Part shown: positions 8,961-18,435 of the stretch, piece by piece
Layout of the letters: each line of letters opens with the position of its first letter
Numbering within the stretch: the first letter of the stretch is position 1
Assembly: GCA_937981995.1 (NCBI GenBank)
Contig: CALJNC010000030.1
Location: 1 to 49,933 of the forward strand
Source: an uncultured Chitinophagaceae bacterium
GTDB taxonomy: Bacteria > Bacteroidota > Bacteroidia > Chitinophagales > Chitinophagaceae
Length of the DNA stretch: 49,933 nt
Direction: 5' to 3'
The notes under the pieces: generated by a model
What the model was told of the DNA's origin: nothing
Databases searched by the model: none
What the model saw: the letters and a program-made list of their open reading frames with translations, nothing else
Translations under genes and position numbers: made by a program

Positions 8961-8984
8961 AAAGGAGCTCAAATGAGCTCCTTT
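8961..8984 (-). terminator. Candidate terminator of infC
   Basis: Perfect stem AAAGGAGCTC/GAGCTCCTTT with an AAAT loop, just past the infC stop. The T tract on the minus strand is short and interrupted, so termination may be partial. Confidence 0.55.
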
Positions 8985-9002
8985 ATATTAAATAGTATTT
9001 TT

Positions 9003-9551
9003 TTACTTTTTCTTTTTGGGTACAAAAATGGCATGCATTCTTTTACCTTCTAGTTTAGGCATGTGTTCTAAATCGCCTACATCTTTTAATCGTTCAGCAA
9101 ATTTTAAAAGTATTAATTCACCTCGATCTTTAAAAACAATAGATCTTCCTCTAAATTGAACATAGGCCTTTACTTTGTTCCCTTCCTCAAGAAACTTTAC
9201 AGCATGACGTGTTTTAAATTCAAAATCATGATCATCCGTATTCGGACCAAAACGAATTTCTTTCAAATCGTTTTTAGCAGCTTTGGCTTTAATCTCTTTG
9301 TCTTTCTTTTTCTTCTCGTATAAGAATTTATTGTAATCAACAATTCTACAAACTGGAGGGTTTGCTTTTGGAGAAATTTCCACTAAGTCTAAGCCTGCCT
9401 CTTCGGCCAGTTCTAAAGCTTTAGAAGTAGGAAATACTCCTTGTTCAGCATTATCACCAACAAGACGTACTTCGTTTGCAGTAATTAGTTTATTGATTCT
9501 GTGTTCGGGGCCTCTTCGGCGCGGTTTATAATTCCTTCTTCTAGGACGCAT
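9003..9551 (-). CDS. infC: Translation initiation factor IF-3
   Basis: 182 residues, the family's usual length. IF-3 binds the 30S subunit, prevents premature 50S joining and monitors the start codon and initiator tRNA. The N-terminal domain includes [22 protein letters not shown] and the [17 protein letters not shown] segment with the invariant [15 protein letters not shown] stretch. A lysine-rich linker follows, then the C-terminal domain ([32 protein letters not shown] to the end). It starts at a normal ATG (9551), and an in-frame TGA sits directly upstream, so an earlier start is excluded. A TAACTTTG box 20 bases upstream (9571-9578) suggests its own promoter and a very short leader. rpmI and rplT, the usual downstream partners, are absent here. 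Confidence 0.97.
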   Translation of the reverse strand: MRPRRRNYKPRRRGPEHRINKLITANEVRLVGDNAEQGVFPTSKALELAEEAGLDLVEISPKANPPVCRIVDYNKFLYEKKKKDKEIKAKAAKNDLKEIRFGPNTDDHDFEFKTRHAVKFLEEGNKVKAYVQFRGRSIVFKDRGELILLKFAERLKDVGDLEHMPKLEGKRMHAIFVPKKKK

Positions 9552-9570
9552 TCAGTATATTAAAGTAAAA

Positions 9571-9578
9571 CAAAGTTA
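9571..9578 (-). promoter_or_regulatory. Bacteroidota -7 box for infC
   Basis: Read on the minus strand this is TAACTTTG, matching TAnnTTTG. It ends about 20 bases before the infC ATG. No clear -33 TTTG was found. Confidence 0.5.
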
Positions 9579-9618
9579 AGTAATTTATCTACGTAAAATA
9601 GATACTTAAATATTTTTT

Positions 9619-10275
9619 TTAAAAGGACATTTCTCGCACATTGTTCGCAATTGTTAGCTTTCCGGCGGTGGCTGATTTTATTTCTTCAATAGTTACACCT
9701 GGAGCGTGCTCAATACACTCAAATCCGTCTTTTGTAATATTAAAGACTCCTAGGTTACTCACTATTTTTTTTACGCATTGCAAGCCTGTAATAGGTAAGC
9801 TACATTTTTCTAGTAATTTAGAATTTCCTTTACGATCCGTATGGTTCATGGCTACAATTATATTTTTAGCACTTGCTACCAAGTCCATTGCGCCTCCCAT
9901 ACCTTTAACCATTTTGCCAGGTATTTTCCAATTTGCAATATCGCCATTCTGAGCTACTTCCATGGCGCCCAAAACGGTTAGATCTACCTTGCCTGATCGT
10001 ATCATTCCAAAGCTCATAGCACTATCAAAAAATGCTGAACCGGGTACAGTAGTAATTGTTTGTTTTCCTGCATTAATCAAATCTGCATCTTCTTTACCCG
10101 CTACAGGAAAAGGTCCCATACCTAATAAGCCATTTTCGCTTTGTAACACAACTTCTACACCTTCAGGTATGTAATTTGCTACTAGGGTAGGGATCCCAAT
10201 TCCTAGATTTACATAGTAACCATCTTGGAGTTCTTTTGCAATTCGTTGTGCAATTTGATTTTTGTCTAATGCCAT
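9619..10275 (-). CDS. scoB: 3-oxoacid CoA-transferase, subunit B
   Basis: 218 residues, matching the beta subunit of succinyl-CoA:3-ketoacid CoA-transferase. The enzyme moves CoA between succinyl-CoA and acetoacetate in ketone-body and short-chain acid metabolism. Seen: GYYVNLGIGIPTLVANYIPEG near the N-terminus, QSENGLLGMGP with the glutamate (about residue 47) that forms the CoA thioester, DLTVLGAMEV, and a C-terminal EHAPGVTIEEI. The alpha subunit (scoA), normally the immediate upstream partner, is not next to it: the next gene upstream is a secreted subtilisin. It must be elsewhere for a working enzyme. A TACTTTTA sequence close upstream is a weak promoter candidate. Confidence 0.93.
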   Translation of the reverse strand: MALDKNQIAQRIAKELQDGYYVNLGIGIPTLVANYIPEGVEVVLQSENGLLGMGPFPVAGKEDADLINAGKQTITTVPGSAFFDSAMSFGMIRSGKVDLTVLGAMEVAQNGDIANWKIPGKMVKGMGGAMDLVASAKNIIVAMNHTDRKGNSKLLEKCSLPITGLQCVKKIVSNLGVFNITKDGFECIEHAPGVTIEEIKSATAGKLTIANNVREMSF

Positions 10276-10336
10276 ATGAACTATAAAAGTAGTGAGTTAT
10301 TAATGAATAGCGAAGGGTGAATGATAAATAGTTTTT

Positions 10337-13300
10337 TTACAACAATGAAATTTTTATTCTGTGAAATTGATTTGACTTATCCTGCAAAACAACAAAGTAT
10401 ACACCGGCAGGATTATTGCTTAAATCAATGTTTTTTGCATTATCTTTTCTAATGTCTATTTTTTGAACTGTTTGCCCAAAAGAATTAATAATCTTTATGC
10501 TTTTTATTTTTTCAATTGTATTAATACTAAAAACACCATCAGACGGGTTAGGCAAAATTGTATAGTTGATATAACTGCCTTCATTGTTAAGTGTTCGAAT
10601 AGGTGTTAAATGACTTTTATTGTCCTTATCATTTTGACGAAGTCTATAATAAATTTTTTCTGATGGAAGTTGGTTGGCTTGAAAATCAGTGAAGCTATAT
10701 TCTCCTCCATTTGAATTTGATTCTACTCGGCCAATTTTTTCAAAGTCTTTATTATTTAATGAACGCTCAATATCAAAATGAGAATTGTTTGCTTCAGCAC
10801 TAGTAGTCCAAGTAAGCAAGGCATGATTGCCTAGCCAATTTGCATTCCAACTGATAAAACTTACAGGCAAGGGAGAGGCGTTGGGTATTGTAAATAAAAT
10901 ATTATCCAATGCGATATCCGATGTAAAATTAGTGCCCGATGTTCCTACAAATCTATAGGCCACTTGACTCGTTTGATAAAAACCAAAATCAATAGAATCA
11001 GTTAGCCATTGATTGCCTTGATCGCCGGTTTGGCTCCATACAGGTGTTGTAGTCCATGTGGTACCGCCATCGGTTGTTATTTCTACATCAAGGGTTCCCA
11101 TTGCTGCGCCGTACATGTGATAATCAAATTTTAATTGGGCTCCTGATACACTACTTAAATCATAACAAGGACTACTGAGTATGGCAACCTTAGCAGGGAA
11201 ATTGGGATTAGTAGCTTCGAGGTATATATATTCCGTTCCTGAAGAGGCTGAGGTAGGACCTGTATTACTAGATGGAGTGTTTCCATTCCACAGTGTAAAG
11301 TCTATATCATCATTGTTGCTCTGGCAAAATAAACCAATTCCATTTTCAAAACTTTCATTACTAGGGAAGGTAGTTATGCTATTGATACAACCACCACAAG
11401 ATACAAATGGATTGAAAATGAAATTTTGTGCTAAGGCTCTTTCGCCGGTAATGTTTGCGGTATTAGCTGATACACTCAACCATAAATTTGCACCACTTTG
11501 TAAGCCAGTAAGGATGTATTGGTTAGTGGTTGAAGAATCAATAATTTCCATATACTTTGCACCCAAACGCCAAATATAATATTTGGTAGCTGTAGGTATT
11601 GCCGTCCAGTTTAATTCAACTGAATTGGTATTGTTATTTTGAATTGTAAATACTGGTGTAGGGAAAATGTCAAATACTGCATCGCTTACATCGTTTTGAG
11701 AACCTCTGCTTACTCGGATTAAAGCATCTGATGTATTTATTGTAGGTACATTCCAACTTATGTTTCTTTCATCGCTTGGAGTGCTACCAATTGTTGTCCA
11801 ACTTGTTCCATTGTTTGTGCTATATTCAACGTTAAATGCAGCAGTATTGTCATAAGCATCCCAATGTATAATTTCTGCTGTTCCAGGTACAAGTGACTCG
11901 CCGCCTAGCGGATAGGTAACTTTTATATCATCTTCAATAAAAGTATAAACTAAAACATATTCTTGTGGGCCACTTGGTACTTGTGTACCGGTAATTTGAA
12001 CATTGAAATTTCCAGGAGTTGGATTGTTTACAACAACTTGCTCCATATTATTTAATGTGTCTACTCCAGGTACTGCCGTATTGTTTAGCGTTGTGGCATT
12101 TGGAGTAGGATCTAAAACAAGTGGCAAAAGTGTGCCATTTACTACCAAGTCTAAATTGTTTACTAAGGCCTTATTCGTATTCACAGTCCCTTCAGGGTCA
12201 TGCCAGTAAACCATGATTCTTAGTTGACCCGTACCGGCAGGTACTGTAACCGTATGATTGTTAGTTCCTGATTGATTAATAGTAGAAAATAAGTATTGAT
12301 TATTAGCAAGTATATCATAAGCTCGTGCGGTGTTTATTAATCCATAACCGTAACGATAGTCAGGACCTGCATTACCAAGATCTGTTGCTGAATTTAATGC
12401 AGCTGCTTTTATCAATGATGACTTAGGGTCCGCATTGTTATTTAAATCTCTGTATACCTCAATAAGCTGGCCTAAGTTACCCGCTAAGCTTGGAGCGGCT
12501 GCTGAGGTGCCACCAAATGACATATACTGTTGGTTAGGTGCCGTTGACATTTGTCCTTGCCCATGTGCAGCCATATCAGGTTTGATTCGCCCATCATGTG
12601 CAGGGCCTCGCGAGCTTGAGCTTACTAAGCTACCATCACTAAAAAGGTTTGCAACTGTAATTACATTTTTGCCCATTTTATGTCCACCTGTAATATTGCC
12701 CCATTGATTACCTGCTCCGTAACCACAATTATTGTTATTGGAATTTCCCGCTGAGAAAACATGCATTAGGGTTTGGTTATCAAAAATTTGTTTGTCAACT
12801 GTTTGTGTAGTGGATGTATAACCTGCGTTACAACCATTACTATAGGATGAATTCGTAATCATTACACCATGGTATAAATGCAAACCAAGTGTTGTGTCCT
12901 GGAAAGTAGAAACATAGTTCGTAACATAAATTCCTGCACCTGATGCGCCTCCTTCAATAGTGGGGTCAATATTTCCTGCTCCACCCATTACACCAGCCAC
13001 ACCATCGCCATGTGTTCCTGTAGCATCAATTGTTAGGTTAATCAACCTGCCTTCATAATCAATATGAGGTCCTACTAAACCATCGTCCCGTACTAATAAA
13101 TTTACGCCATCAGCATTATAGGTAAGTCCATTGTTTAAGTCGTTGTTTATCAAATTTGATTTTTGGATTGATCTGCCTTCTGTTGATTCTGGTTTGCCGG
13201 GTTCATCTATCAATTCAATAGATCGGATCCATGGCTTTTTTACAATATCGTTTATTTGACTTTGGCTTAGTTCGCAATAAGCAAATCTTTTATCCTTGCC

Positions 13301-13798
13301 GTATTTGTAAGGTGTAATATTATTTTGTTCTAATTCTAGTGAATGTTCTCTTACATTAATTTTATTCATGGCTATAATGGCCACTTTTACTTTACTTGTA
13401 CCTGCCAAAGCATGTGGTGGAATATTCCAAGATTGAATTCTATAATCAAGTTTTAATTCTTGTGGTATTTCATAAATTCCTTTGATGTTTTTCTCTTTTA
13501 AAAAAGACAAATTTCCAGTGGCATTAAACTTTATTATAAATGCATTGTTAGGCACATATTCAAGAAAAGTTATGCCATTGCTTTTTAAATCTTCTTTAGT
13601 AAAACTGTTTGGAGTTGTATTAAAAATTATAAGTTGATATTGAGAATGCAGGTTGCCTGAATTAGAAATATATTCTTCTAAATTAGGTGCAAAACTTTTA
13701 GAGCCAGCCCGTAACATTATATCGTTTGATTCTTGAGCAAATGTTGTATTTGCAATTAAAGTAAAAAGCAGAATAGGGTAGAAGTAAAATTTTTTCAT
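10337..13798 (-). CDS. Secreted subtilisin-like (S8) protease with T9SS domain, copy 1
   Basis: 1,153 residues from the ATG at 13798 (the in-frame TTG nine bases upstream only adds MNN). Signal peptide MKKFYFYPILLFTLIANTTFAQ. A prodomain-like region (about 25-200) precedes the S8 catalytic domain, with Asp238 (VRDDG), His263 (THGDGVAG), Asn352 (SAGNS) and Ser432 (GGTSAAAP), so the triad is complete. Then come a beta-sandwich region with NLDLVVNG, an Fn3-like region, a MAM-like jelly-roll (FENGIGLF... LKFDYHMYG... SDIALDNILF), an extra module (about 985-1065, with WLGNHALLTWTTSAEANNSHF), and a type A T9SS sorting domain (ILPNPSDGVFSIN to RIKISLL). It should digest extracellular protein or process other secreted proteins; the substrate is unknown. 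It is a tandem paralogue of the next gene upstream. Confidence 0.92.
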   Translation of the reverse strand: MKKFYFYPILLFTLIANTTFAQESNDIMLRAGSKSFAPNLEEYISNSGNLHSQYQLIIFNTTPNSFTKEDLKSNGITFLEYVPNNAFIIKFNATGNLSFLKEKNIKGIYEIPQELKLDYRIQSWNIPPHALAGTSKVKVAIIAMNKINVREHSLELEQNNITPYKYGKDKRFAYCELSQSQINDIVKKPWIRSIELIDEPGKPESTEGRSIQKSNLINNDLNNGLTYNADGVNLLVRDDGLVGPHIDYEGRLINLTIDATGTHGDGVAGVMGGAGNIDPTIEGGASGAGIYVTNYVSTFQDTTLGLHLYHGVMITNSSYSNGCNAGYTSTTQTVDKQIFDNQTLMHVFSAGNSNNNNCGYGAGNQWGNITGGHKMGKNVITVANLFSDGSLVSSSSRGPAHDGRIKPDMAAHGQGQMSTAPNQQYMSFGGTSAAAPSLAGNLGQLIEVYRDLNNNADPKSSLIKAAALNSATDLGNAGPDYRYGYGLINTARAYDILANNQYLFSTINQSGTNNHTVTVPAGTGQLRIMVYWHDPEGTVNTNKALVNNLDLVVNGTLLPLVLDPTPNATTLNNTAVPGVDTLNNMEQVVVNNPTPGNFNVQITGTQVPSGPQEYVLVYTFIEDDIKVTYPLGGESLVPGTAEIIHWDAYDNTAAFNVEYSTNNGTSWTTIGSTPSDERNISWNVPTINTSDALIRVSRGSQNDVSDAVFDIFPTPVFTIQNNNTNSVELNWTAIPTATKYYIWRLGAKYMEIIDSSTTNQYILTGLQSGANLWLSVSANTANITGERALAQNFIFNPFVSCGGCINSITTFPSNESFENGIGLFCQSNNDDIDFTLWNGNTPSSNTGPTSASSGTEYIYLEATNPNFPAKVAILSSPCYDLSSVSGAQLKFDYHMYGAAMGTLDVEITTDGGTTWTTTPVWSQTGDQGNQWLTDSIDFGFYQTSQVAYRFVGTSGTNFTSDIALDNILFTIPNASPLPVSFISWNANWLGNHALLTWTTSAEANNSHFDIERSLNNKDFEKIGRVESNSNGGEYSFTDFQANQLPSEKIYYRLRQNDKDNKSHLTPIRTLNNEGSYINYTILPNPSDGVFSINTIEKIKSIKIINSFGQTVQKIDIRKDNAKNIDLSNNPAGVYFVVLQDKSNQFHRIKISLL

Positions 13799-13918
13799 AT
13801 TATTCAATTTGTTGTTTTGGCACTCTAGCTAATTTACGAATAATTGTCTTCAATTATTCTTTATGTCCTAATTAAAAGCAGTTAGCGTACGGATTAATTA
13901 TTATTTTCTGGGTATAAA

Positions 13919-13948
13919 ATAACTCGTTACTAAAAAGCAACGAGTTAT
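13919..13948 (-). terminator. Candidate terminator between the two protease genes
   Basis: Perfect 10-bp stem ATAACTCGTT/AACGAGTTAT with a ten-base loop, 28 bases past the stop of protease copy 2. On the minus strand it is followed by TTTATA, a weak T tract. It makes separate transcription of the two copies likely. Confidence 0.6.
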
Positions 13949-13975
13949 AGATTGTATAATATTAAATGCTAGACT

Positions 13976-16900
13976 TTACAGCAACGATATTTTTATTCTA
14001 TGATATCTATTGTTTTTATCTTGTAATACTACAAAATATACGCCAGGGGCATTGCCGATTAAGTTGATCATCTTCTTATCAGTATGTAATAGTGAGATAT
14101 TCGTAATGGTTTGGCCAAAAGAATTTATGACTTTAGCACTTCTTAAATTTTCAAGCGAGTTTAAATAGAAGTTTCCATTAGAAGGGTTTGGTTGAATAGT
14201 ATACTTTTCTGATGAGTTATAGTCTGTAACTGAAACTGGATAATCCGCCGTGAAAATAATATTATCTAATGCAATATCTGATCGGGCAGAGGTGCCTGAC
14301 CTTGCCGCAAATCGGAAGCTAAACTTATTCGTTTGAAACGTGCTAAAATCAACTGAATCTGTAAACCATTGATTGCCTTGATCACCCAGTTTAGACCATA
14401 CTGCTGTAGATGACCATGTTTGACCACCATCAATTGAAGTTTCAACATCTAAAGTACCCATACCTGAACCATACATATGATAATCAAACTTTAATTGAGC
14501 ATTAGTTACATTGCTTAAATCAAAACATGGACTACCAAGTACAGCATCTTTAAGTGGAAAGTTAGGGTTGCTAGCTTCTAAATAGATATATTGTATACCA
14601 TCTGATGCAAAATTGGGTCCGCTGTTATTTGTTGGCGTGTTACCAGAATTTTCAATAAAATCGATATCATCATTTTGAAAATTGCAAAAAGAGCCAAAGC
14701 CTGCTTCAAAGCTCTCAGTGAATGGATAAGCATTTATGCTAGAGATACAACCACTGCATGATGAGAATGGATCAAAGGTGAAGTTTTGTGCATTTGCACG
14801 TTCTCCTGTAATAGTTGATGAATTTGCTGATACGCTTAGCCAAAGATTCTCTCCGCCCATTAATCCTCCAAGTACATATTGATTTGTTGTACTAGAGTCT
14901 ATTATTTCCATATACTTTGGTCCAAGTTGCCAAATATAATATTTTGAAGCGCCTGCAATACTGGCCCAATTTATTTCAATTGAGGTTGCATTATTGTTTT
15001 GAATTGTAAAAGAAGGAATTGGAAAAACATTAAAACCTGCATCACTTTGATCAGACTGTGTACCTCTTGTAACTCTTACTAAGGCATCTGCTGTGTTTAC
15101 ATTCGGTACTGTCCAAGCAGCATTTCGTTCGTCTCCTGGTGCATTAGAAAAGTTTGTCCAAGTAGCACCATTGTCCGTACTGTAATCTAAGTTAAATGTA
15201 CCAGTGTTGCCATAAGCATCCCAATGGATACGCTCTCCCTTATTTGGGATAAGAGATTCGCCACCAATAGGGTAAGTAACTTTTATATCATCTTCTATAA
15301 ACGTATATACTACAACATATTCTTGAGGGCCACTAGGGATTTGAAAACCACTAATTTCTATCGCATACGTTCCAGCTGCTGGATTATCAATAACTACCTG
15401 CTCAATATTATTAAGGTGGTCCGCACCAGGTACGGCAGGATTGTCTAAAGTTGTAGCGTTAGGAGTAGGGTCAAGCACTAAAGGTAAAAGTGTTCCGTTT
15501 ACTACAAGGTCTAAATCATTTACTAATGCTTTATTAGTATTAATAGTTGCTTCTGGGTCATGCCAGTAAAGCATGATTCTTAATTGACCCGTTCCCGCTG
15601 GTACAGTAATGGTATGATTATTTGTATCCGCCTGGCTTATAGTTGAAAAAAGGTATTGGTTATTAGCTAGTATATCATAAGCTCTAGCTGTATTGATTAA
15701 ACCATAACCATATATAAAATCAGGTCCTGCATTTCCAAGATCTGTTGCTGAGTTCATTGCTGCTGCTTTTATTAAAGCTGATTTTGGATTTGTATTATTA
15801 TTTAAATCTCTGTAAGCTTCATACAATTGACCTAAGTTGCCGGCTAAACTTGGTGCAGCAGAAGAGGTGCCTCCAAAGGCTGCGTATTGGTTATTAGGAT
15901 CAGTAGACATTTGCCCCTGACCATGAGCTGCCAAGTCTGGTTTAATTCTTCCATCATGCGCGGGCCCTCTGGAGCTAGAACTAACGATGCTAGCATCGTT
16001 AAATAAATTAGCAACAGCTATTACATTCTTTCCTACTTTGTGTCCTCCTGTTATATTTCCCCATTGGTCGCCTGCTCCATATCCACAATCAGTATTGTTT
16101 GAGTTACCTGCCGAGAATACGTGCATGAGTGTTTGATTATCAAAAACTTGTTGGTCAACAGTTTGCGAAGTAGAAGTATAACCAGCATTGCAACCATTGC
16201 TATAGGATGAATTTGTAATCATTACATCATTGTTTTGATGTAGGCTTAAAGTATTGTCTTGAAATGAAGCCACATAATTTATTACATAAATATCTGCACC
16301 AGAAGCGCCGCCCTCAATACTTGGATCAATGTTGCCAGCAGCTCCCATTACACCTGCTACGCCATCGCCGTGTGTGCCGGTAGCATCTGTTGTAAGATTT
16401 GTAAGGCGTCCTTCATAATCAATATGAGGTCCTACCAGACCGTCGTCTCTTACCAAAAGGCTTACACCGCTCGCATCATAAGATAATCCATTATTCAAGT
16501 CATTATTAATCACATTCGATTTTTGCAACGCTCTGCCTTCAGTAGATTCTGGTTTCCCTGGTTCATCAATTAGCTCTATTGAGCGTACCCAAGATTTTTT
16601 TACAAGTTGGTTTATTTGATGTTCGTTGAGTTCAAAGTACCCAAATCGTTCATCGCTTCCATAAGCATATGCTTGCATGTTTTCAAGCTCCAGTTCGTTG
16701 GTAAAACTTTTTATGTTTAAGCCATTCATTGCAATGACTGCAACCTTAGCATTTGAATTAGCAGCAATTGCATGTTGTGGAATATTCCAATCAATTAAAC
16801 GATAATCTAATTTTAATCCTATAGGTAATTCATACACTCCTTTAATATCATAACTCTTTAAAAAAGTTACGTTGGATAGAAGAGGGGAGAACTTTACAAT

Positions 16901-17164
16901 AAAAGCCATATTAGGAACGTATTCTAAAAACTCGATACCGGCGTTTTTTAGATTTGCCTTAGCCTCATTGCTCGGGATAGAATTAAACTGTATAATCTGG
17001 TAGCTAGAAACTGTACTATTATAATTATTTACAAAGTTTTCTAGGTTGGCTTGCAGTTCAATAGTTTCAGTCCTAAGTAAAAGTTCCATAGATTTTTGTG
17101 CAAATGATTGCGTTGTGAATAAGGAACTTAAAAATAGAATAAAGACAGCGTATAGATTTTTCAT
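13976..17164 (-). CDS. Secreted subtilisin-like (S8) protease with T9SS domain, copy 2
   Basis: 1,062 residues from the ATG at 17164, with signal peptide MKNLYAVFILFLSSLFTTQSFAQ. It is collinear with the protease at 10337-13798 along most of its length, and near-identical around the active site: Asp240, His265, and Ser434 in GGTSSAAP. The main difference is near the C-terminus: the module containing WLGNHALLTWTTSAEANN in copy 1 is absent, and the MAM-like domain (ending SDIALDNIIF) passes almost directly into the type A T9SS sorting domain (IQPNPSNGNFYLN). Both copies end in the same RIKISLL. The two upstream regions share a GTAAATTAGC stretch on the coding strand at similar distances, probably a conserved promoter. 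This is a tandem gene duplication. Confidence 0.92.
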   Translation of the reverse strand: MKNLYAVFILFLSSLFTTQSFAQKSMELLLRTETIELQANLENFVNNYNSTVSSYQIIQFNSIPSNEAKANLKNAGIEFLEYVPNMAFIVKFSPLLSNVTFLKSYDIKGVYELPIGLKLDYRLIDWNIPQHAIAANSNAKVAVIAMNGLNIKSFTNELELENMQAYAYGSDERFGYFELNEHQINQLVKKSWVRSIELIDEPGKPESTEGRALQKSNVINNDLNNGLSYDASGVSLLVRDDGLVGPHIDYEGRLTNLTTDATGTHGDGVAGVMGAAGNIDPSIEGGASGADIYVINYVASFQDNTLSLHQNNDVMITNSSYSNGCNAGYTSTSQTVDQQVFDNQTLMHVFSAGNSNNTDCGYGAGDQWGNITGGHKVGKNVIAVANLFNDASIVSSSSRGPAHDGRIKPDLAAHGQGQMSTDPNNQYAAFGGTSSAAPSLAGNLGQLYEAYRDLNNNTNPKSALIKAAAMNSATDLGNAGPDFIYGYGLINTARAYDILANNQYLFSTISQADTNNHTITVPAGTGQLRIMLYWHDPEATINTNKALVNDLDLVVNGTLLPLVLDPTPNATTLDNPAVPGADHLNNIEQVVIDNPAAGTYAIEISGFQIPSGPQEYVVVYTFIEDDIKVTYPIGGESLIPNKGERIHWDAYGNTGTFNLDYSTDNGATWTNFSNAPGDERNAAWTVPNVNTADALVRVTRGTQSDQSDAGFNVFPIPSFTIQNNNATSIEINWASIAGASKYYIWQLGPKYMEIIDSSTTNQYVLGGLMGGENLWLSVSANSSTITGERANAQNFTFDPFSSCSGCISSINAYPFTESFEAGFGSFCNFQNDDIDFIENSGNTPTNNSGPNFASDGIQYIYLEASNPNFPLKDAVLGSPCFDLSNVTNAQLKFDYHMYGSGMGTLDVETSIDGGQTWSSTAVWSKLGDQGNQWFTDSVDFSTFQTNKFSFRFAARSGTSARSDIALDNIIFTADYPVSVTDYNSSEKYTIQPNPSNGNFYLNSLENLRSAKVINSFGQTITNISLLHTDKKMINLIGNAPGVYFVVLQDKNNRYHRIKISLL

Positions 17165-17321
17165 AATTATTTTATATTGTATATAAAGCGCCTTGCTAAT
17201 TTACTTCTTAAAGTAACTGAAATAAAATTTTAGACAAAAGGCTTTGCCAATTGACGCTAATTGTGGAAATTTTTTACAATAAAAGGCTATGAGACGTGGA
17301 TTGCTGGACATGCCGCGTGAT

Positions 17322-17684
17322 TTAGCTATATTTCAAAAAGTCAGGGAATAGAAAATCAAATAGGTAAATGATTAAAATAAACAGCGTAACGGAGATGATA
17401 AAATTTAAAAGGGCTAAAGAAAAATGAATGATAATAGTATAAGTTGTAGGCGTATTGCGGTTAGCCAAATATGCTTTTAGTTTTTTTGGAATAATCTTAT
17501 ATATTAATTTATTTAAAAGGAAAAGGCTTAGGATTAAAAAAAGCACAAAGGCTATTAACAGAAAAAATGCAGCAGCCATTGCAGCTTGTAGTATAATTAA
17601 TAGCAACATGGTAAGTGTAAAAGTATATCTATTTCTTTTACCAATTTTTCTTACTTCTAGTGAGTTACTTAAATGAGGGTACAA
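17322..17684 (-). CDS. Small integral membrane protein, unknown
   Basis: Up to 120 residues. The reading frame opens at a TTG (17684) overlapping the upstream gene by 20 bases, which would couple their translation. The first ATG is at 17609 and would give 95 residues. I prefer the longer form because it places basic residues (RKIGKRNRY) before the first membrane segment, as the positive-inside rule expects. A very hydrophobic stretch (about 27-57, LLLIILQAAMAAAFFLLIAFVLFL) is followed by a basic loop (KIIPKKLKAYLANRN) and a second hydrophobic segment (about 82-113). No family is recognised. Its pairing with the secreted protein at 17665-18357 suggests a shared envelope role, but this is only context. 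Confidence 0.5.
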   Translation of the reverse strand: MYPHLSNSLEVRKIGKRNRYTFTLTMLLLIILQAAMAAAFFLLIAFVLFLILSLFLLNKLIYKIIPKKLKAYLANRNTPTTYTIIIHFSLALLNFIISVTLFILIIYLFDFLFPDFLKYS

Positions 17685-18357
17685 GTTCAGGCTTAAGATA
17701 AAAAGGTATTGGGGCTTTATCTGATTTAGGTTTCATGCGTTGTATCTTATCGTCCTTTATTTTTTTTAGTTCTTCTTTAGTAAAGAGCCTTGTTTTTACT
17801 TTTTTTATATCAATACGTGCTGTTTCATTTAATAAGGAAATGGGTATGTCATTTAAGTTGATGGAGAAGGCGGTATAGCCTCTGTTATCAATAGATTCCT
17901 GAATGGCATGTTTGGTAGATTTCAATTTTAGAATATTCTTATTCTCTTTATCTACTAAATTGACTTCGATATGATTGTAAGTAAGTTCGTTAAACGGAAT
18001 AGTTACTGTATTTATTTTATTCTTAACTGTAAAATCTAAATGATAAGCCTGAAACCCATAACCAAATCCGTAACCGTAGCCATATCCACGCCCGTAACCA
18101 TAACCATAGCCGCCGGCTTGCGATTCGCCAAAATATTCGTAGTTTGTGTAGCTGCTATCCTTATGGTCATACTCACTACTTTGTTTGCTTTCTTTTACGC
18201 CTTTGCTAATAATTCCTTGGCTAGTAACTGATAATGAATCTTGGTTACTGGTAAAATGAAAAGCAGTTTCGGTGCCGTTTAATTTTTGAAAAAGTGATTG
18301 TGAAAAACAAGTGGATGAGAAGAATAAGGAAGTAAGTATTAGGGGGATTAATTTCAT
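17665..18357 (-). CDS. Secreted protein with a Gly-Tyr-rich segment, unknown
   Basis: 230 residues from the ATG at 18357. Signal peptide MKLIPLILTSLFFSSTCFSQ; the Cys in STCFSQ does not form a convincing lipobox. Residues about 81-103 are a run of GY dipeptides (GGYGYGYGRGYGYGYGFGYG) between a Ser/Tyr-rich stretch and a beta-rich domain (YHLDFTVKNKINTVTIPFNELTYNHIEVNLVD). The C-terminus is charged and lysine-rich. No known domain is recognised. GY-rich segments occur in adhesive and phase-separating proteins, but no function can be assigned. The stop overlaps the start of the small membrane protein gene at 17322-17684, so the two are probably cotranscribed. No T9SS sorting domain. Confidence 0.75.
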   Translation of the reverse strand: MKLIPLILTSLFFSSTCFSQSLFQKLNGTETAFHFTSNQDSLSVTSQGIISKGVKESKQSSEYDHKDSSYTNYEYFGESQAGGYGYGYGRGYGYGYGFGYGFQAYHLDFTVKNKINTVTIPFNELTYNHIEVNLVDKENKNILKLKSTKHAIQESIDNRGYTAFSINLNDIPISLLNETARIDIKKVKTRLFTKEELKKIKDDKIQRMKPKSDKAPIPFYLKPELVPSFK

Positions 18358-18435
18358 TTGTATAATTTTTATTACTTCTATTGACTACAGAATAGCCCAA
18401 AGGTTAAAAAATTGCTATCAAATAGTTTAAGGCAT

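Noticed and set aside
9587-9612. ATCTACG near infC as a fourth copy of the dispersed element
   Set aside because: Only the short ATCTACG word is shared; the linker and the second hairpin are absent.
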